Of a DNA stretch of 64,000 bases, positions 1 through 11,900 are shown in pieces. Within the stretch, counting starts at the first letter, position 1. Each line of letters begins with the position of its first letter. Both the position numbers and the translations under genes were made by a program. The DNA is from Andrena cerasifolii (taxonomy: Eukaryota > Arthropoda > Insecta > Hymenoptera > Andrenidae): contig NC_135120.1 in the NCBI RefSeq assembly GCF_050908995.1, forward strand, positions 8,879,433 to 8,943,432, written 5' to 3'. Under the pieces are notes generated by a model that made no database searches, was not told the DNA's origin, and saw only the letters and a program-made list of their open reading frames with translations.

Positions 1-1435
1 TCTGTGTAACAATGTTCCACGTCTTCGGAATATTTATGCCTGTTGGGAGGAATGGTGCAGCCGCGCCGGGCATGTACAACGGCCAGCTAGCAAAGGAAAC
101 TCGAGGGCTCGCGAGCGCGCGCCCGTGCACCGTAATCCGTCGCGAACGCAAGGTTGTGCGAGATCCTTTCACTTTTATCTGGCGATATCTGCCTCCACCT
201 TCCTTTTCCATCGCGATCATAAATTTCGATGTCGTGCGATTGAGGTTTACCTTGCGAGCGAGTAAAGGTCGTTTACACTGCTCCTACCACCGTCACTTCC
301 CTGATATTCCTTCCGCCCTGCCCACCCTACGGACATCACGGGCGCCCTTTCAAACTCTCCACGGCGCAAGGACGCTGCTCCCTTTCGATCGCATAAATCC
401 CGCCGGTCCTTCGAACTCTGGCGCGGCTGCGGAATGAGGAATGTGGTCGACTCGATTACTCTGCTACACTTGGTCCACTGAGCGTGGAATTTTCATTCTC
501 CGCCGGGCAGAAACCGCGCTTGCGGTGGGACAAATGTTGGAATTCTTCGATCGAAGTCAAGTATCGATTAACCGTCGAACGATCGAAGGAAATTCGTTAC
601 GCAACCCGATGTCAGTAGTTGTTATCGCGAGACATTTGGACCGCTAGTTAGCTGTATCCTGAGCCCTTCGTAGGTGGTAAAACGACGACAGTGGTTAAGA
701 ATGTGTTCGCGCAAAGCGAGGAAGGCATTTCCCCCATTAATGAACGATAAACAGGTATGCGGTAGGTTTACAACGTTGGAAAAATATTCAATTAAGCGAC
801 GCCCACGACGTATCCTTTCCCCGCGAATCTTTACGCAATTCTTACATAACGTATCATCGCTATTCTCATCTTCTTTCGCGCAGTAAACACGTATTCTCTG
901 TTTATGCGCAGCCTGTGCAATTGATTTCATTAACGCGCTGAGTGCCAAGTATATCGCGTCACCCGCTGGCGGAGTAAAAGCGTTTACCGAAGAAGCGTAG
1001 ACACTCTAGCGAGATCCATTGATTCTTCGCGAGCATCTCATCCTGATAATACATTACGTAGCGTACTATCGCCTCGAGATATTTAATCGACCATCGAACG
1101 GCACTCAGCGCACTGAAACAAAAACGCCCGAGCAGCGGCGTTGAGTCATGTCCCGAAACCGTGAACACGTCAAACTCGAGGAAGCCAAAACAACCACTTC
1201 GTTTCCCGCATTCCCCCGTGCTGGCGTGGGTTTTTCGCTAGGAATGCCGCTGAAAACGAGCGAAAGTGAAAGCCGGGTTGCGCAACACCGTCGAACAAAC
1301 CGCACGCGCTGGAAATTGACGTGGAATCGACACTGTCACGCGTGCTTTACAACCCCCTTGGACAATCCACCCCGTCAGTCGCGGAGCGAAGGAACCCGAG
1401 GCCTGTCTAACAGTTTGTGACTTATTGGATTTCAG
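1..1435. other. Probable last intron (or upstream part) of the GRXCR-like gene; no supported exon
   Basis: The sequence runs up to a splice acceptor (pyrimidine-rich stretch, then TTTCAG at 1430-1435) that opens the coding exon at 1436. Open frames inside (for example 12-437 on + and 622-948 on -) show no recognisable domain and no acceptor/donor pair that would join in phase. I looked for the glutaredoxin-like part expected upstream in this family and did not find it, so it is probably left of the window. Confidence 0.55.
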
Positions 1436-1609
1436 AGCGACGACGCGTGCACCGTGTGCCTCTTCTGCGGCGGTTATCAATGGCAGTTGTGCCCGATCTG
1501 CAACGGCAGCAAAAGGTCCGTGCATCGCAACGACTTCACCGCGGAATTCGTCGCCCTGAAGTGCGCCAAGTGCGACGTGAACGGTCTGATACGCTGCCCC
1601 CATTGCTGA
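1436..1609 (+). CDS. GRXCR-like (glutaredoxin domain-containing cysteine-rich protein), last coding exon, partial gene
   Basis: The exon encodes 57 residues and a TGA stop at 1607-1609. It shows four CxxC pairs: CLFC, CPIC, CAKC and CPHC, the last at the very C-terminus. The segment between them (GGYQWQLCPICNGSKRSV) is the pattern I know from the C-terminal zinc-ribbon-like tail of GRXCR1/GRXCR2 proteins. Vertebrate GRXCR1 localises to hair-cell stereocilia and influences actin bundle growth; an insect role is not established by this sequence. The acceptor TTTCAG precedes the exon, and reading AGC GAC GAC from the first base keeps the frame open. The glutaredoxin-like domain must be encoded by exons to the left of the window. 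Family assignment is good; the orthologue within the family (1 or 2) cannot be told from this tail. Confidence 0.85.
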   Translation, partial: SDDACTVCLFCGGYQWQLCPICNGSKRSVHRNDFTAEFVALKCAKCDVNGLIRCPHC

Positions 1610-1691
1610 AGGACGTCCAACCAGGGGGAACGAGGCGCACTTGCTCAAAGGACCATCGTCATTCTTGAAATTGCAATCGTGCCACTGGCTC

Positions 1692-1711
1692 GCACACACA
1701 CACACACACAC
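1692..1711. repeat. (CA)n microsatellite
   Basis: About ten CA dinucleotides in a row, about 80 nt beyond the GRXCR-like stop codon and so probably in its 3' UTR. Confidence 0.9.
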
Positions 1712-2058
1712 CTCCCTCTATTTAAGACTAAGGTGCTACGAGAGTATAATTGCATTACACGTTAAGAAGCACGCGTTGTCGCATCGCGCGGGCAATAGAT
1801 TTCTGGGTCGCGCCGCGGAGCCGTGCGAGCGTTTGCCGCCTCTGCTCCGATCTCTCGCTTTCGTCCCATCTCGATGGGACAGTTTCGGTGTTTCCACCAT
1901 TCGACAGTCCCCCCCCGGCGTGCTGCTGGAGCTGCTGGCCCAGGTACGATTTCGAGTATCCGAGGCAAAGTGGCGCGCACATGCTTGACCTCGACCACTG
2001 AGCACGATTCACCGGCGCTCATTGCGCGGCCGCGCTCGTCAACTGTAAGATATCGACT

Positions 2059-2064
2059 AATAAA
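2059..2064 (+). terminator. Candidate polyadenylation signal (AATAAA) of the GRXCR-like gene
   Basis: AATAAA lies about 450 nt past the stop at 1609, followed by T-rich sequence. The spacing suits a short insect 3' UTR that would include the (CA)n tract at 1692-1711. No transcript evidence is available. Confidence 0.45.
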
Positions 2065-5000
2065 GCTTATCTAATGTTTTTTAATATGCAACTGGTCCCA
2101 TTGTCTATTTTTCTAGCCAATTCCTTACCCCGCTTTCTCGCACGCCACGGAACAAGTTAAACGTTCTATGATTTCAGCTTTGTTCGGTGCGCAGCGTAGA
2201 AGGATGTCCTATATTTGCAGCTTGTGCAAAGGCGAATTCCCAGTCGGAAATTTCTCCGAATCATCGACTATCTTCGGAGATGAACGCCTGGAACTAAGAG
2301 CAAAGCTCTAAATCGAAACAGGTCGATTCCTTTCCTCGGGTGTGAATTAGATTTCCAAAAGAAATGGAATACACGTTGATCGGTTTCTTTAGCGAGCCTG
2401 CTAAATGATCGCGGTAATCGGAGCACAAAGAGTTATGCGGCATAATTAGCGCACTTTCGCTGTGCACCGTGATCTGATTACGCGAAGAAGCTTTGCAATT
2501 AACGCGGGAGCGTTTAACTCGTTACAGGCCAAGATCCGAATCTTTCTTGTATGCAGAGAACGTGTTACGCGCTCCAGTGATTTATTAGACAGCTTTCCTA
2601 CGGTCCGATTTTCCCGCGTGATCCTTACACTCGCGCGAACGATCCGCCGCGGCGATAATTTATTCCAATTAAAACGCAGAACCCTCGGGAACGTTGATCC
2701 GGCCGCGACACAGGATCTGCTGCTCCGTCCTGCGGCGACACTTTCAGATCTAGCCTGCCTAAACCACCCGCCATAAGTTCTGCGGATTACAAACTCGCTT
2801 AATCCGCGATCGCTGGCGAACTTTACGCCTCGTGCCGTCTGCAGCTCGGTGGCGCAGTTATTTAATCGATACAGCTTCCATTACTTTCGTAACGATGATT
2901 TGCTCGCAGCTCGTTACTTCTTTAGCCACGTCCAGACTGCAGCCGTCAAGTGTGTTTTATTTGTGTTTCCAGTGAAATCGTTTATCTCCAATTAAATGTA
3001 ATCCAATTTCCATCGGGCATCTATATCTTCCTTTCACTCAAATATTTCACACTCTAGATATTCCACTGGCAATTAATTTCTCCGCGGAATACATTCGAGG
3101 CCCGTTGCGTCATATAAGGAGGTACCGATCTGGCTCGCGATCGCGTACTTGGTTTTATATAAAAAAAATAAAAAAAACAGGAGGCTTCCAAGGTTATTTT
3201 AGTAAGGATAGGACCGCACAATAGCCTCCGTACTCGGTCGCGTTTAATTGCGTAGCCTGAATCACGGGATAAAGTAGGTTTTGTCGGGGCGTCCTAAAAA
3301 AAATATAGGACGCGACGTTCCACGGAGAACTGTCACGGCTAACGTCCAGGAAAGACGTACTTCCTGCTCGTTCCCACTTTTAATTGCGGAACTTGGAATG
3401 GAGTGGCGTGTTAGTTATTTACGAGTTTCCCACGCGTGGGAATCTTTTCGCGTATGAATACTCGCGACGGAGCAGGCAACATCTTCTCCCAAAGGATTCT
3501 CACTTTTACAAGGATCGTTCAAGTGTATACCAGAAAATAGGGGATTGCCCACGCGCGAGTGTGGCACGTGGCAGATTACACCTATTTGCCAGGAGCATGG
3601 TTGCTCCAAAGTTCAAACATCGTCGGTTCAGAGCTTTAAAAGAAACGCTTCCGGACACCATTGATCTAATTTGACATTTAGAGTTCTGCGTTCCGATCGA
3701 TGTAAACTGAAGCCAGTGCGCGTGCATGTACATTTCCAATTACAGGGGAGCAAACATAATTGGACGGCGGCTCAAAGAATATGCGCATCCCACTGTGCTT
3801 GTTCTGCACCAACAAAGCCGATACGAGGCTTTAATTAAACCAGCACAATTCTCTAATGGTTTTAATGTTCAACATGCTGCATCAAACGCTTCCGTGGGTC
3901 ACCTCGATCAAAGCATCTTCGATTGCGTATGCAATAAGTTAAATCAATGCCGCGCTTCCGCGGTGATCAAAAACTACATTTCCAATGCATAGGGAGCAAT
4001 TAGCTGCCATTTCCGTCGTTACCGTTCGGATTTACGACACAGCGGCTGCTCCGAATTGCAAAACACGAAGCCCACCGCCGAGCGAGTGCTTCTCTCGCAA
4101 TGAAAACCACCCTGGGAAACAGAGGGACGTCGACGATAAAGCCGACTGCCCATTTCCAAAATCTAGTAAGCCCTGCAAATGTTCCTCGTTAAGATATCCA
4201 TTGGAAGCAGCCATAAAGTCTCCAACGCGATATCTACATCAGATATTCAGAGAAAAACCTATGCGGGAAGAAAAACAATCGGCCGATTGGAATGATTGGA
4301 TTGCCGGGCCGGAAGTCGAATACAAATCTTCCTTTTGTCAAGCTTCCCTGATCAAAGTTGAGCCATCCTGATCCCGAAAGAAATCTTTCCGAGCCAAATA
4401 TTCCAAATGACTCAGGCTTACACACTGCTGTATTATACGCGCAGTATTTCGTCCCCAATCACTGGTTAGTCTCTAAATTCCCTGGGAACGCAATCTGCTA
4501 ATTGTTTCGAACGGTACACGGGCAGAAAGAATTGCAATATCGAAAACGGAGATTCACGCCCAGGGCCGATAGGCGGACGATACAACGCGCGTGATCTCTG
4601 TTTCTTTAAAAAAAAAGCGAATTTCCTTCGTTTCAGAAATCATTTGTTAATTGCACCGTGGCAAGTCGCTTACGTAACTCGCCAGCAGGCTTGAGGAAGG
4701 CATAATACGATGACAAAACGAAAATCGTCACCGGGGCAGAAGAACACGAGCTATTGGAGGCCGTGCCAGTTATGCAAGTTCGTTAGCGTCGGATCAACGG
4801 TTCTATTTAAATTCCGTTTATTAACAGTGTCAGATCGAGAGCCTCGATATATTGGCACGCCTTCGCGTTGTCAATAGAACGTCACGTACAGTGTTGCGTG
4901 CGCGAAGCGAACGGCGCCTTCTGGACAATCAATCCGTTCACTCGTGGCACCCGCAGCTGTGAAGCTTAAAAATAAGCTGCCACCATCTATTTCGAAAGCT

Positions 5001-8000
5001 CGAGCCTGCTTCTCGCCGCTGTAAGTGGCATAGAAGTGGAGCGCCGTTCGAGTCGTTGATCAGTCAAGTTCCAGTTTCGTTGTTTGTGTCGCCCGTAACG
5101 GAACTACTTGGAGAAATCGATACACCCCAGGGTTGGCTCTAAAATTTCATCTAGCTCTGCTGCACGTGCTTAATGCGTGCACTGGTTCTGTGACTAGCAT
5201 CGATTGCCACTGCTGGCCATTAAACAATTTCAGCTCCGTCCGCGCGACGAGCCGCATAGTTAATAACTATTAGGCGAACGTGGTCCTCAGGGTGATTACA
5301 TTAAAAATTTCCGCCTGCGTCCGATGAAATACGCCTCTTGATAGGTCTCATTATGAAACGGGTCCCGTTGCCGGGAGTTTACGCTGACATTTAGAGCTGC
5401 TCAACCGTGACCGTCCACTAAGTAGTACGAACTACCATTTCAACCCCCATCGGCGGACAGAATGAGAGCGGGTGCTTTCGCGATAAATAATTACGAAGCG
5501 AGCCGCTCAGTTACGTTCAGATTACATTGCAACAAAGATGCTGCAAAGAGCTTCCCAAGCGTCAGAGATGTCCAGTGGAGTATTACTGAATTACAGAGTT
5601 TCCATTGTTCCCCCGTTACATAGGTATAGAAACAGTGACCGAAAGCATAGAAGTGCGTGGAGAAGCATCTCGGTCGCGAGAGATATGAAAATCTATAGTT
5701 ACAGACATTATTACTCTGAACAATGCGCTGCTTCAAATGCTGGCTCACAATGCGCCGCATCGATTGTACCTGCGTGGTACGGTTAAGCCGCACGAGGTTA
5801 TTTAGAAACCACGAATCTGGTGGCTAGTTTGTCCGGCTAATCATCGTAACCGCATTATCTCGTTTATGGGGCGCATTAAAAGACATCGATAACAGAAGCT
5901 ACGTTCATAGGTATCGCGTGCTTGTTGGGAGACGCACCTACAGATGGTGTAACCCGCCCAAATTTACCCTGCCGCCGCAGCGGGGTGGAAGGTCAATACT
6001 CTGAGAAGCTGGGAGGTCGTTGTTAACGATTATGTAGAACGATGCTAGGATAGCGCAAGACGTTATCAAATCTCGAATCTAATTCTTGCGAAAAATGGTA
6101 CGAGTCCCCATTGTTTGCAGGTAGATCTTCGCGCGTAGAAATCTCTGCAGTTTCGCAGGGGTCCGAGCCACGTGTCTGCATACAGGCGCAGGAAGAGACT
6201 GGATAGAGAGGTAGGCGCATTGATCGTAGTCCCAGCCAACCCAGGGAAAAAGTGGCGGATGCCACGCTACCGCGTCGGCATACAATGAACTCAAATCGAT
6301 TGTCGGCTACACCAGTTGCGCCGATGCACGCGTGTGCCTGTAGGTATACCCATGCAGAAATCTGGGCACGAGAGCGGCGCGACGCGGTGCGGCGACAAGA
6401 TCACTGGATCGATGTTAACTACTGGCGCGAGAAAGCGGCAGCAGGGCCGCAGGGGAGGACGCCGCCTCGTAGCCAGGAAGGCCGTGGAACAGGGAAAGTG
6501 GAGCGAAGGGAGGCTGATCGGGCGGTGGGTGGCGGTGTCGAAAATCAGAGGGGAACGCTGCCGCGCCACCCTCTCGCGCGGGAGGGCGAGTAAATAGGCG
6601 AACGCAGGCCCAGGGTGGGAACGGGTTGACCTTGGCTGGAGACCCCCCCTCCGATCGAAGCGGTCCTTGAAATCCTTGCATCCTTATCGGGTAGCCGGGC
6701 CACGTGTCCGACGACGCCGAGGGAGCACAGACGTAAGAGCGAGGCGTCGCCGTCGTAGAAAAGGCTTGCTTCTCTCCTTCGCTCGCGTTCCGCGCAACAA
6801 GTCTCGCGGCCCAAGCTCGCGCTACAACTGCGGAGCGTGGTGCGCGACCTCGCGCCACGTGACGTCCGACCGAGGAGAGAAGAAATTCAATGAGAGAGCA
6901 GATAATGACGATGGAATGCCCTGGATCGACGATTGGAACTCCGCGCCGAGGGATTTCATGGGGGGAAGGAAGAAAAGAAAGGGGCAGGGAGGACTCTCAA
7001 AGCCTCGACAGATATGTCCCGATTAATGAATCCGTCTCTCCATCCTTGAGCAGCTATTTTTGTGCGGTGTCGCGTACACATTGTGGCGGATGGATAGAGG
7101 AGGTCCCGCCGTCGCTTTATGATAAATTAATATCGCGATGGCTGGGTTAGGGTCTGGGAGTAGGCATTTCTTGTCTTCGCCGGTGGCAATGAATTGTACG
7201 CGTCAGTCTTCGTAGGAACTTGTTGTATTTAAGGGAGACAGTGGCGGGTGGATGATGGAGTAGGTGAATCGGAATGGATGTTTTATTGCCTCGATGTTAC
7301 GCGCCGACGTGGCAATGTCCAAGTCTGTCGCGACTTTTTGCGACGCTTCTATGCGTGAGACGAGGGCGTTGTACGTACAAAGATAGACGTATAAAAATAG
7401 TTGACAAGTAGGGACTCGTACCGACTCTAGTTACAGCGGCAGTCCTTCGAATAATGCGCGCAAAAGTTTCACGTATCCCGTGAAATCCGATTTCTAAAGC
7501 GCAAATAGCTAGATCCCTCGGCTCTACGATACTTTCGCTGCAATTATGTGAGTTCGCCTCGTAGCGAGGAAATTAGTAGCCGCTGCGCCCTTATTGAACA
7601 CCGACGTGATTAGGAAGTGCATGGCTTTCTCATTACACGCTTACGTTATTGTCGTAAACTCGCGTACGGTGCCCGTTATATAAAGTACGATGTTTCATCA
7701 CGCGACGTCCCTCAGCGGTTCTCGGGCCTGAAAATACAACTCGTGCGAAAAGGACAAACGGTCTGGCGACGAATACAATGCCATAATTCCGACACGTCTG
7801 GTTTATTCACCGACGATAACAACACCAGAATACTTTGAGAGACTGCTGGAACCGCGTCGAATTGTTTGCGAGCACAGCGAGACAAATAGACCGTCTTCCA
7901 CGAAAGAACGAAGCAATCAGGTCAGAGAGAGAGAGAGATAACAGACGGGAAAAAGTAGAACGCGACGCGACGTTGAAATCTAAATAACAATGCGATTGAA

Positions 8001-8620
8001 AACTTTGGGTACTTTCAGGTTCGCAATCAGTTTGAATAGAAATGATACTCCCAGTGTCGCGATAATAACAGGACACATAAAGTAAAATTGATCGGCACTC
8101 TTCTCACTAATGAGCGCTGCCTAAACTTTACCAGTGCAAAGAAGCTGGCTGTACCAAAGCGAGCGGAAGAAATAAATATTCCCGGTAGCAGGTTGGCCGG
8201 GATGACGAACGGGGCGAGGAACAATGAAATGGTGGCGAGGATCGAAAGGGAAAAACGTGAAGCAAGAAGGACGCATTATCGGGCACGGGTAACCAGCCGA
8301 GACCTTCACCGAGACCCAGTTGGTCGACATTGCCCCTGTGCGTTATACTTTGCCGCACCCCGCCCTGCGCCGCTACACGGCACCGGCAAAACGCGAGAGT
8401 AGCGGCTGAAGCAACCCCCCTATCGTGGCGATCGGACACGCTGAGGCAGCTAGCCCACCACCACCACCACCGTCGTCGCCATCGCCACTCCCGCCCCGCC
8501 GCGCCGGTCCTAGCCACTGTGTTCACCCTGGCCTAGGGATTGCCTTGCTTCCCCGTGCCGGTGACGTGTTGCTGCTGGCCAAGGGACAGGAGACGGGGTA
8601 GGAAGAAGCAGGGGGGTAGG
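2065..8620. other. Intergenic / 5' flank of the synaptotagmin gene; CpG-rich toward the right
   Basis: No exon could be supported here. The right part (about 6250-8620) is noticeably richer in CG dinucleotides and GC than the flanks, with many long frames on both strands (for example 6415-6858 on -, 8128-8526 on -). These are what CpG-rich DNA gives by chance: low-complexity Arg/Pro/Ser translations with no domain. The interval probably holds the promoter and 5' untranslated sequence of the + strand gene starting at 8621, but no core promoter motif can be defended. A small perfect hairpin (8-bp stem GCGTCCTA/TAGGACGC) is at about 3289-3313. Confidence 0.5.
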
Positions 8621-8960
8621 ATGTACGCGAGGGTCAAGGAGGGAAGAGCAGGACAGAGGGCTCAAGGGAGCGACGGCGGACGCAGGCGCGAACGCAGACG
8701 CAATAAGTTGGCGAAACGGCGCCGAGCATTCCAGCGACAGCAGACAACGCGGCACGATCAAGCCGAGGTAATCATCGTGGAACAACCTCAGATCGTACTA
8801 CCCACCGCCAACGTGTACACCACCGGCGGCCTGACCCAGCACGTCCAACCGACGAGGATTCCACCAGACATGGGTGTCGTCAGGACCGCCTCTGAGAGCA
8901 TCCTCGAGGAAACCGTGCTACCCAGCGAAGAGGCCAACTACTCCGTGCAAGGTCACGCCG
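8621..8960 (+). CDS. Synaptotagmin exon 1: cytosol/lumen-side N-terminal region
   Basis: Encodes 113 residues plus one base. The first 50 are strongly basic (repeated Arg/Lys with a KRRR cluster). The remainder is neutral to acidic and ordered-looking (a VIIVEQ stretch, then a Thr/Pro-rich segment and an acidic EETVLPSEEANY segment). Codon third positions in the second half are GC-rich and the frame ends exactly at a strong donor GTAAGT. The translation matches no domain I recognise, as expected for the variable N-terminus of synaptotagmins. An alternative is that this exon belongs to a different transcript, but no other acceptor of matching phase with coding sequence is seen before 38723. 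Confidence 0.65.
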
Positions 8961-11900
8961 GTAAGTTTTTTCTCTTCCCTCGCTTCAACGTGCACCCGTC
9001 GCGGTACAGTGTAACCTAATTACGTGCGCCAGGACACCACGGAAGATCGCGCGTACAGGCGGAATGTGCTCCATTGTCACGTGATCGCGTCTCGTTGCGT
9101 TCGCCTGGTGTTTTGAAAGGAAGCGGGTTTCGGGCTTAATCGCGGCGAGAATTTAAAGGCGATGTGGTGAGCCGCCCACACGAGCCACTGCTAACAGGTG
9201 TTCGAAGATACAGATATACTGGCTGCTGCGCTTCCCTCTGTGTACGTTGCTGGCGGCGTACCAAGCGGCTGGAGACTTTGCTCGTGGAATTATTCAGGAT
9301 TTCCCTCGCGGACCTCGCCACGCTGATTGTTCCACACCCGCCGCGGAGGTGAAATTAAGACGCTCGATTAGCGGCTCGCGGTTTTCGGAGGCCTTGGGAC
9401 CGACGGCTGCGATGCTTTCAGGGAGGGCATTAATCTTGCAAGCTGAACGAGCGACTTTATTTATAACCGCGATCGCCAATCGATACCCTTGATTTAAAAT
9501 GAATTGAACCCGGGACTCGCGGGGCTGTCCGGCAAATGTTTACTTTCCGTAGACTCGGTTCCGTAGAACTTGTAGTCGCTAACTCTCAACTATTTCATAA
9601 TTTCTCGTTCGCAAGAATTTCCCCTTTTGCTTTAGAGTAAGCAACGCGAGATTGGTATTTTAGGAAGTCGAAGCGAGAAAAGTTGGGAGAACCTACCGAT
9701 GCTCCCCTCTATTTATAGGGACTCTTGTTTATTGTGCTGCACATTTGATTAGCAGGTTCATTTAGCGAGGTCTTGTTATAATAATAGCACTGTTCGCACT
9801 AGACCTTGTAATCAGAAGTCCTTGTACTTCAGGAATAGAAACATGGTCCATACATAAAGGCTGCTAACCAAGTTGAAGGCAGTAGTGTACAAGATGATCC
9901 TTTGTCTGACCAAGCACGGGACATTTCACTTAAACCATGCTGCTCTTCCCTCCTTCGAAGCTCGCGGTCCTCGCTTTGACGAACAACCTCCTCCACTTTC
10001 ACGTCCAGCTGGCCAGCCAATATCGATACATCGCGTCTGACCAAAGCTGCTCTCCGCGTGACACGATTTAAACGTGTCCATTTCAAAGCGGCGATCCGAA
10101 AGCGGCAATCGCGTAGGCGTTGTGTTTATTCTGAATGTGGCACGCACCAATCCTATTTATATTTACGTCGAATCAATATTATCCGATGCTGTTTTTAAAA
10201 GAAATAATTGCGCGGTGAAAGTAAAAAAGAGAAGAAACCTTGTATGCTGTGCGTTATAAATAATCAGCATACGCGTCGACCACGTTCTGTTGCGTCGCGG
10301 CGCGGTGTTTGTAAGCTTATCAAAAACGATATTGCCAAACTTTGAAGGGTATCAGTGCGAAGCTCACCCACGGGCGATCCGCGGATCCCTCGTCCCTGCT
10401 TTTTCAACGCAACTTCCCCGTTGGTTTCCGTGTTTCATAGAAAGCATGAAAAAGGTACACCGCGATGCGAGTGCTCCCGGCGAAAGAGGCAAACCTGCGT
10501 CATATTAAAGACGCGGAACAATGTGGTACAATCGTCCTTGGCCCCGTAAGAGCGTCTACAGCTCGATAGGGAACTCATAGTCTTCTGGGAGCAGCAAATT
10601 TTAAGCGCGCGCGCGCGCGCGTGCTCTCCCCGTCGCGGGGAAATATTAACGCGTAGCGGATGCTTATTAGCAACGCCAGACAAAATTTGAACCGCCTCCG
10701 AATTCAACGCATAAACACGTTCCCCTCTACCTACCCCCGTGACAACTCGAAATAAAACCTCGTACACTCGGTTCGTTAATAATTCATCTGTGCATTCACC
10801 TCGCGAGTATTTTATTGCGCGTCATTGCTGTTTATTCGCAGCGTGAGAACAATATGCATTCGTGAAAGTAATATTATTTTGCAACGCATTTAAGAGTCTA
10901 TGTTTATAAATAATGCAATTGTATCGGGGTGAAACGTGACTATCAAGTACCTTGCAATTCTGTTGCTTTTGTCGCTCTTTTTTTAAGTACTGAATTTTAA
11001 ATAACATAATCTTTGTGTAAGTACCTCGGGGCTGTTACGTTTATTCATGCAAAAATTCGTAACTGGCTTCCCGCTGGGTCAGCTCCCTAACAGCGAGCGA
11101 TTCAATGCTACTAAATTGGCCCATTGACGTACATTTACGACAGAGTTATTTTCGGACTAAGTAGCTTTCGCAGCTTCCGATGGGCGAGCACGGAACGGTC
11201 AAGGACTGTAACATTCTGTTGGAGAACTGAGGGCGCGCATCCAGGATACCTGGGCATGGAAAACGCTTCGTAGGTGCCCGGTAACTAACGAATGCGATTT
11301 ATGCTCTCCTTGATATTGTTGCCAAATGGACGGGACACTTTCAAATATTCCTGTGCCTCCCGCGATGCATATTTAACAGCGAATTCTACACCGCCCTTTT
11401 GACCCTGCTTGGAACTGAAAACGAGATTAAAGTCAATAATTTAACAATGCTGCTGACTATTCAGTTCCACGCAGACGCCTGCTGTAGAAGCGAGAAGCAG
11501 ATTCTTTCAGCAATATCACTTAGACACGCTCTTACACACTTCCTCTGTAGCATTTGGAAAACAATACAGAAAGGAGTGCTGCTTTATTTCAGAGATGATT
11601 TATTGCATTCGTGGAAAGAGTAATGCCGTGGGAAGATAAACAGTTATATATCATACAACTTTTTCCATCGTCGCTTGGTCTTATCTTTAATCAAACAGGC
11701 GGATACAGCTTGTTCTGATTGCACGACTAATTCTGTCTGTGCCAACGCCTACTAGGGTAATTGTGGGACAGTTGCCGCATCTTACGCAAAATTGTCACCG
11801 TGTCTAAATTTTGCAATGAAAATTTGTTCAAAGGATACATATTATTAGTTGAACATCTTGCCCTACTACTAGCATTAAAGAAAATCAAAAATTTTAATAT

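Noticed and set aside
6415..6858. 147-residue frame on - (with overlapping + frames)
   Set aside because: Arg/Pro/Ser/Ala-rich in every frame, as expected of CpG-rich DNA; no acceptor/donor pair and no domain.
8540..8620. Extended start of synaptotagmin exon 1
   Set aside because: The upstream frame would need a TTG start; the first ATG after the in-frame TAG at 8534 is at 8621.
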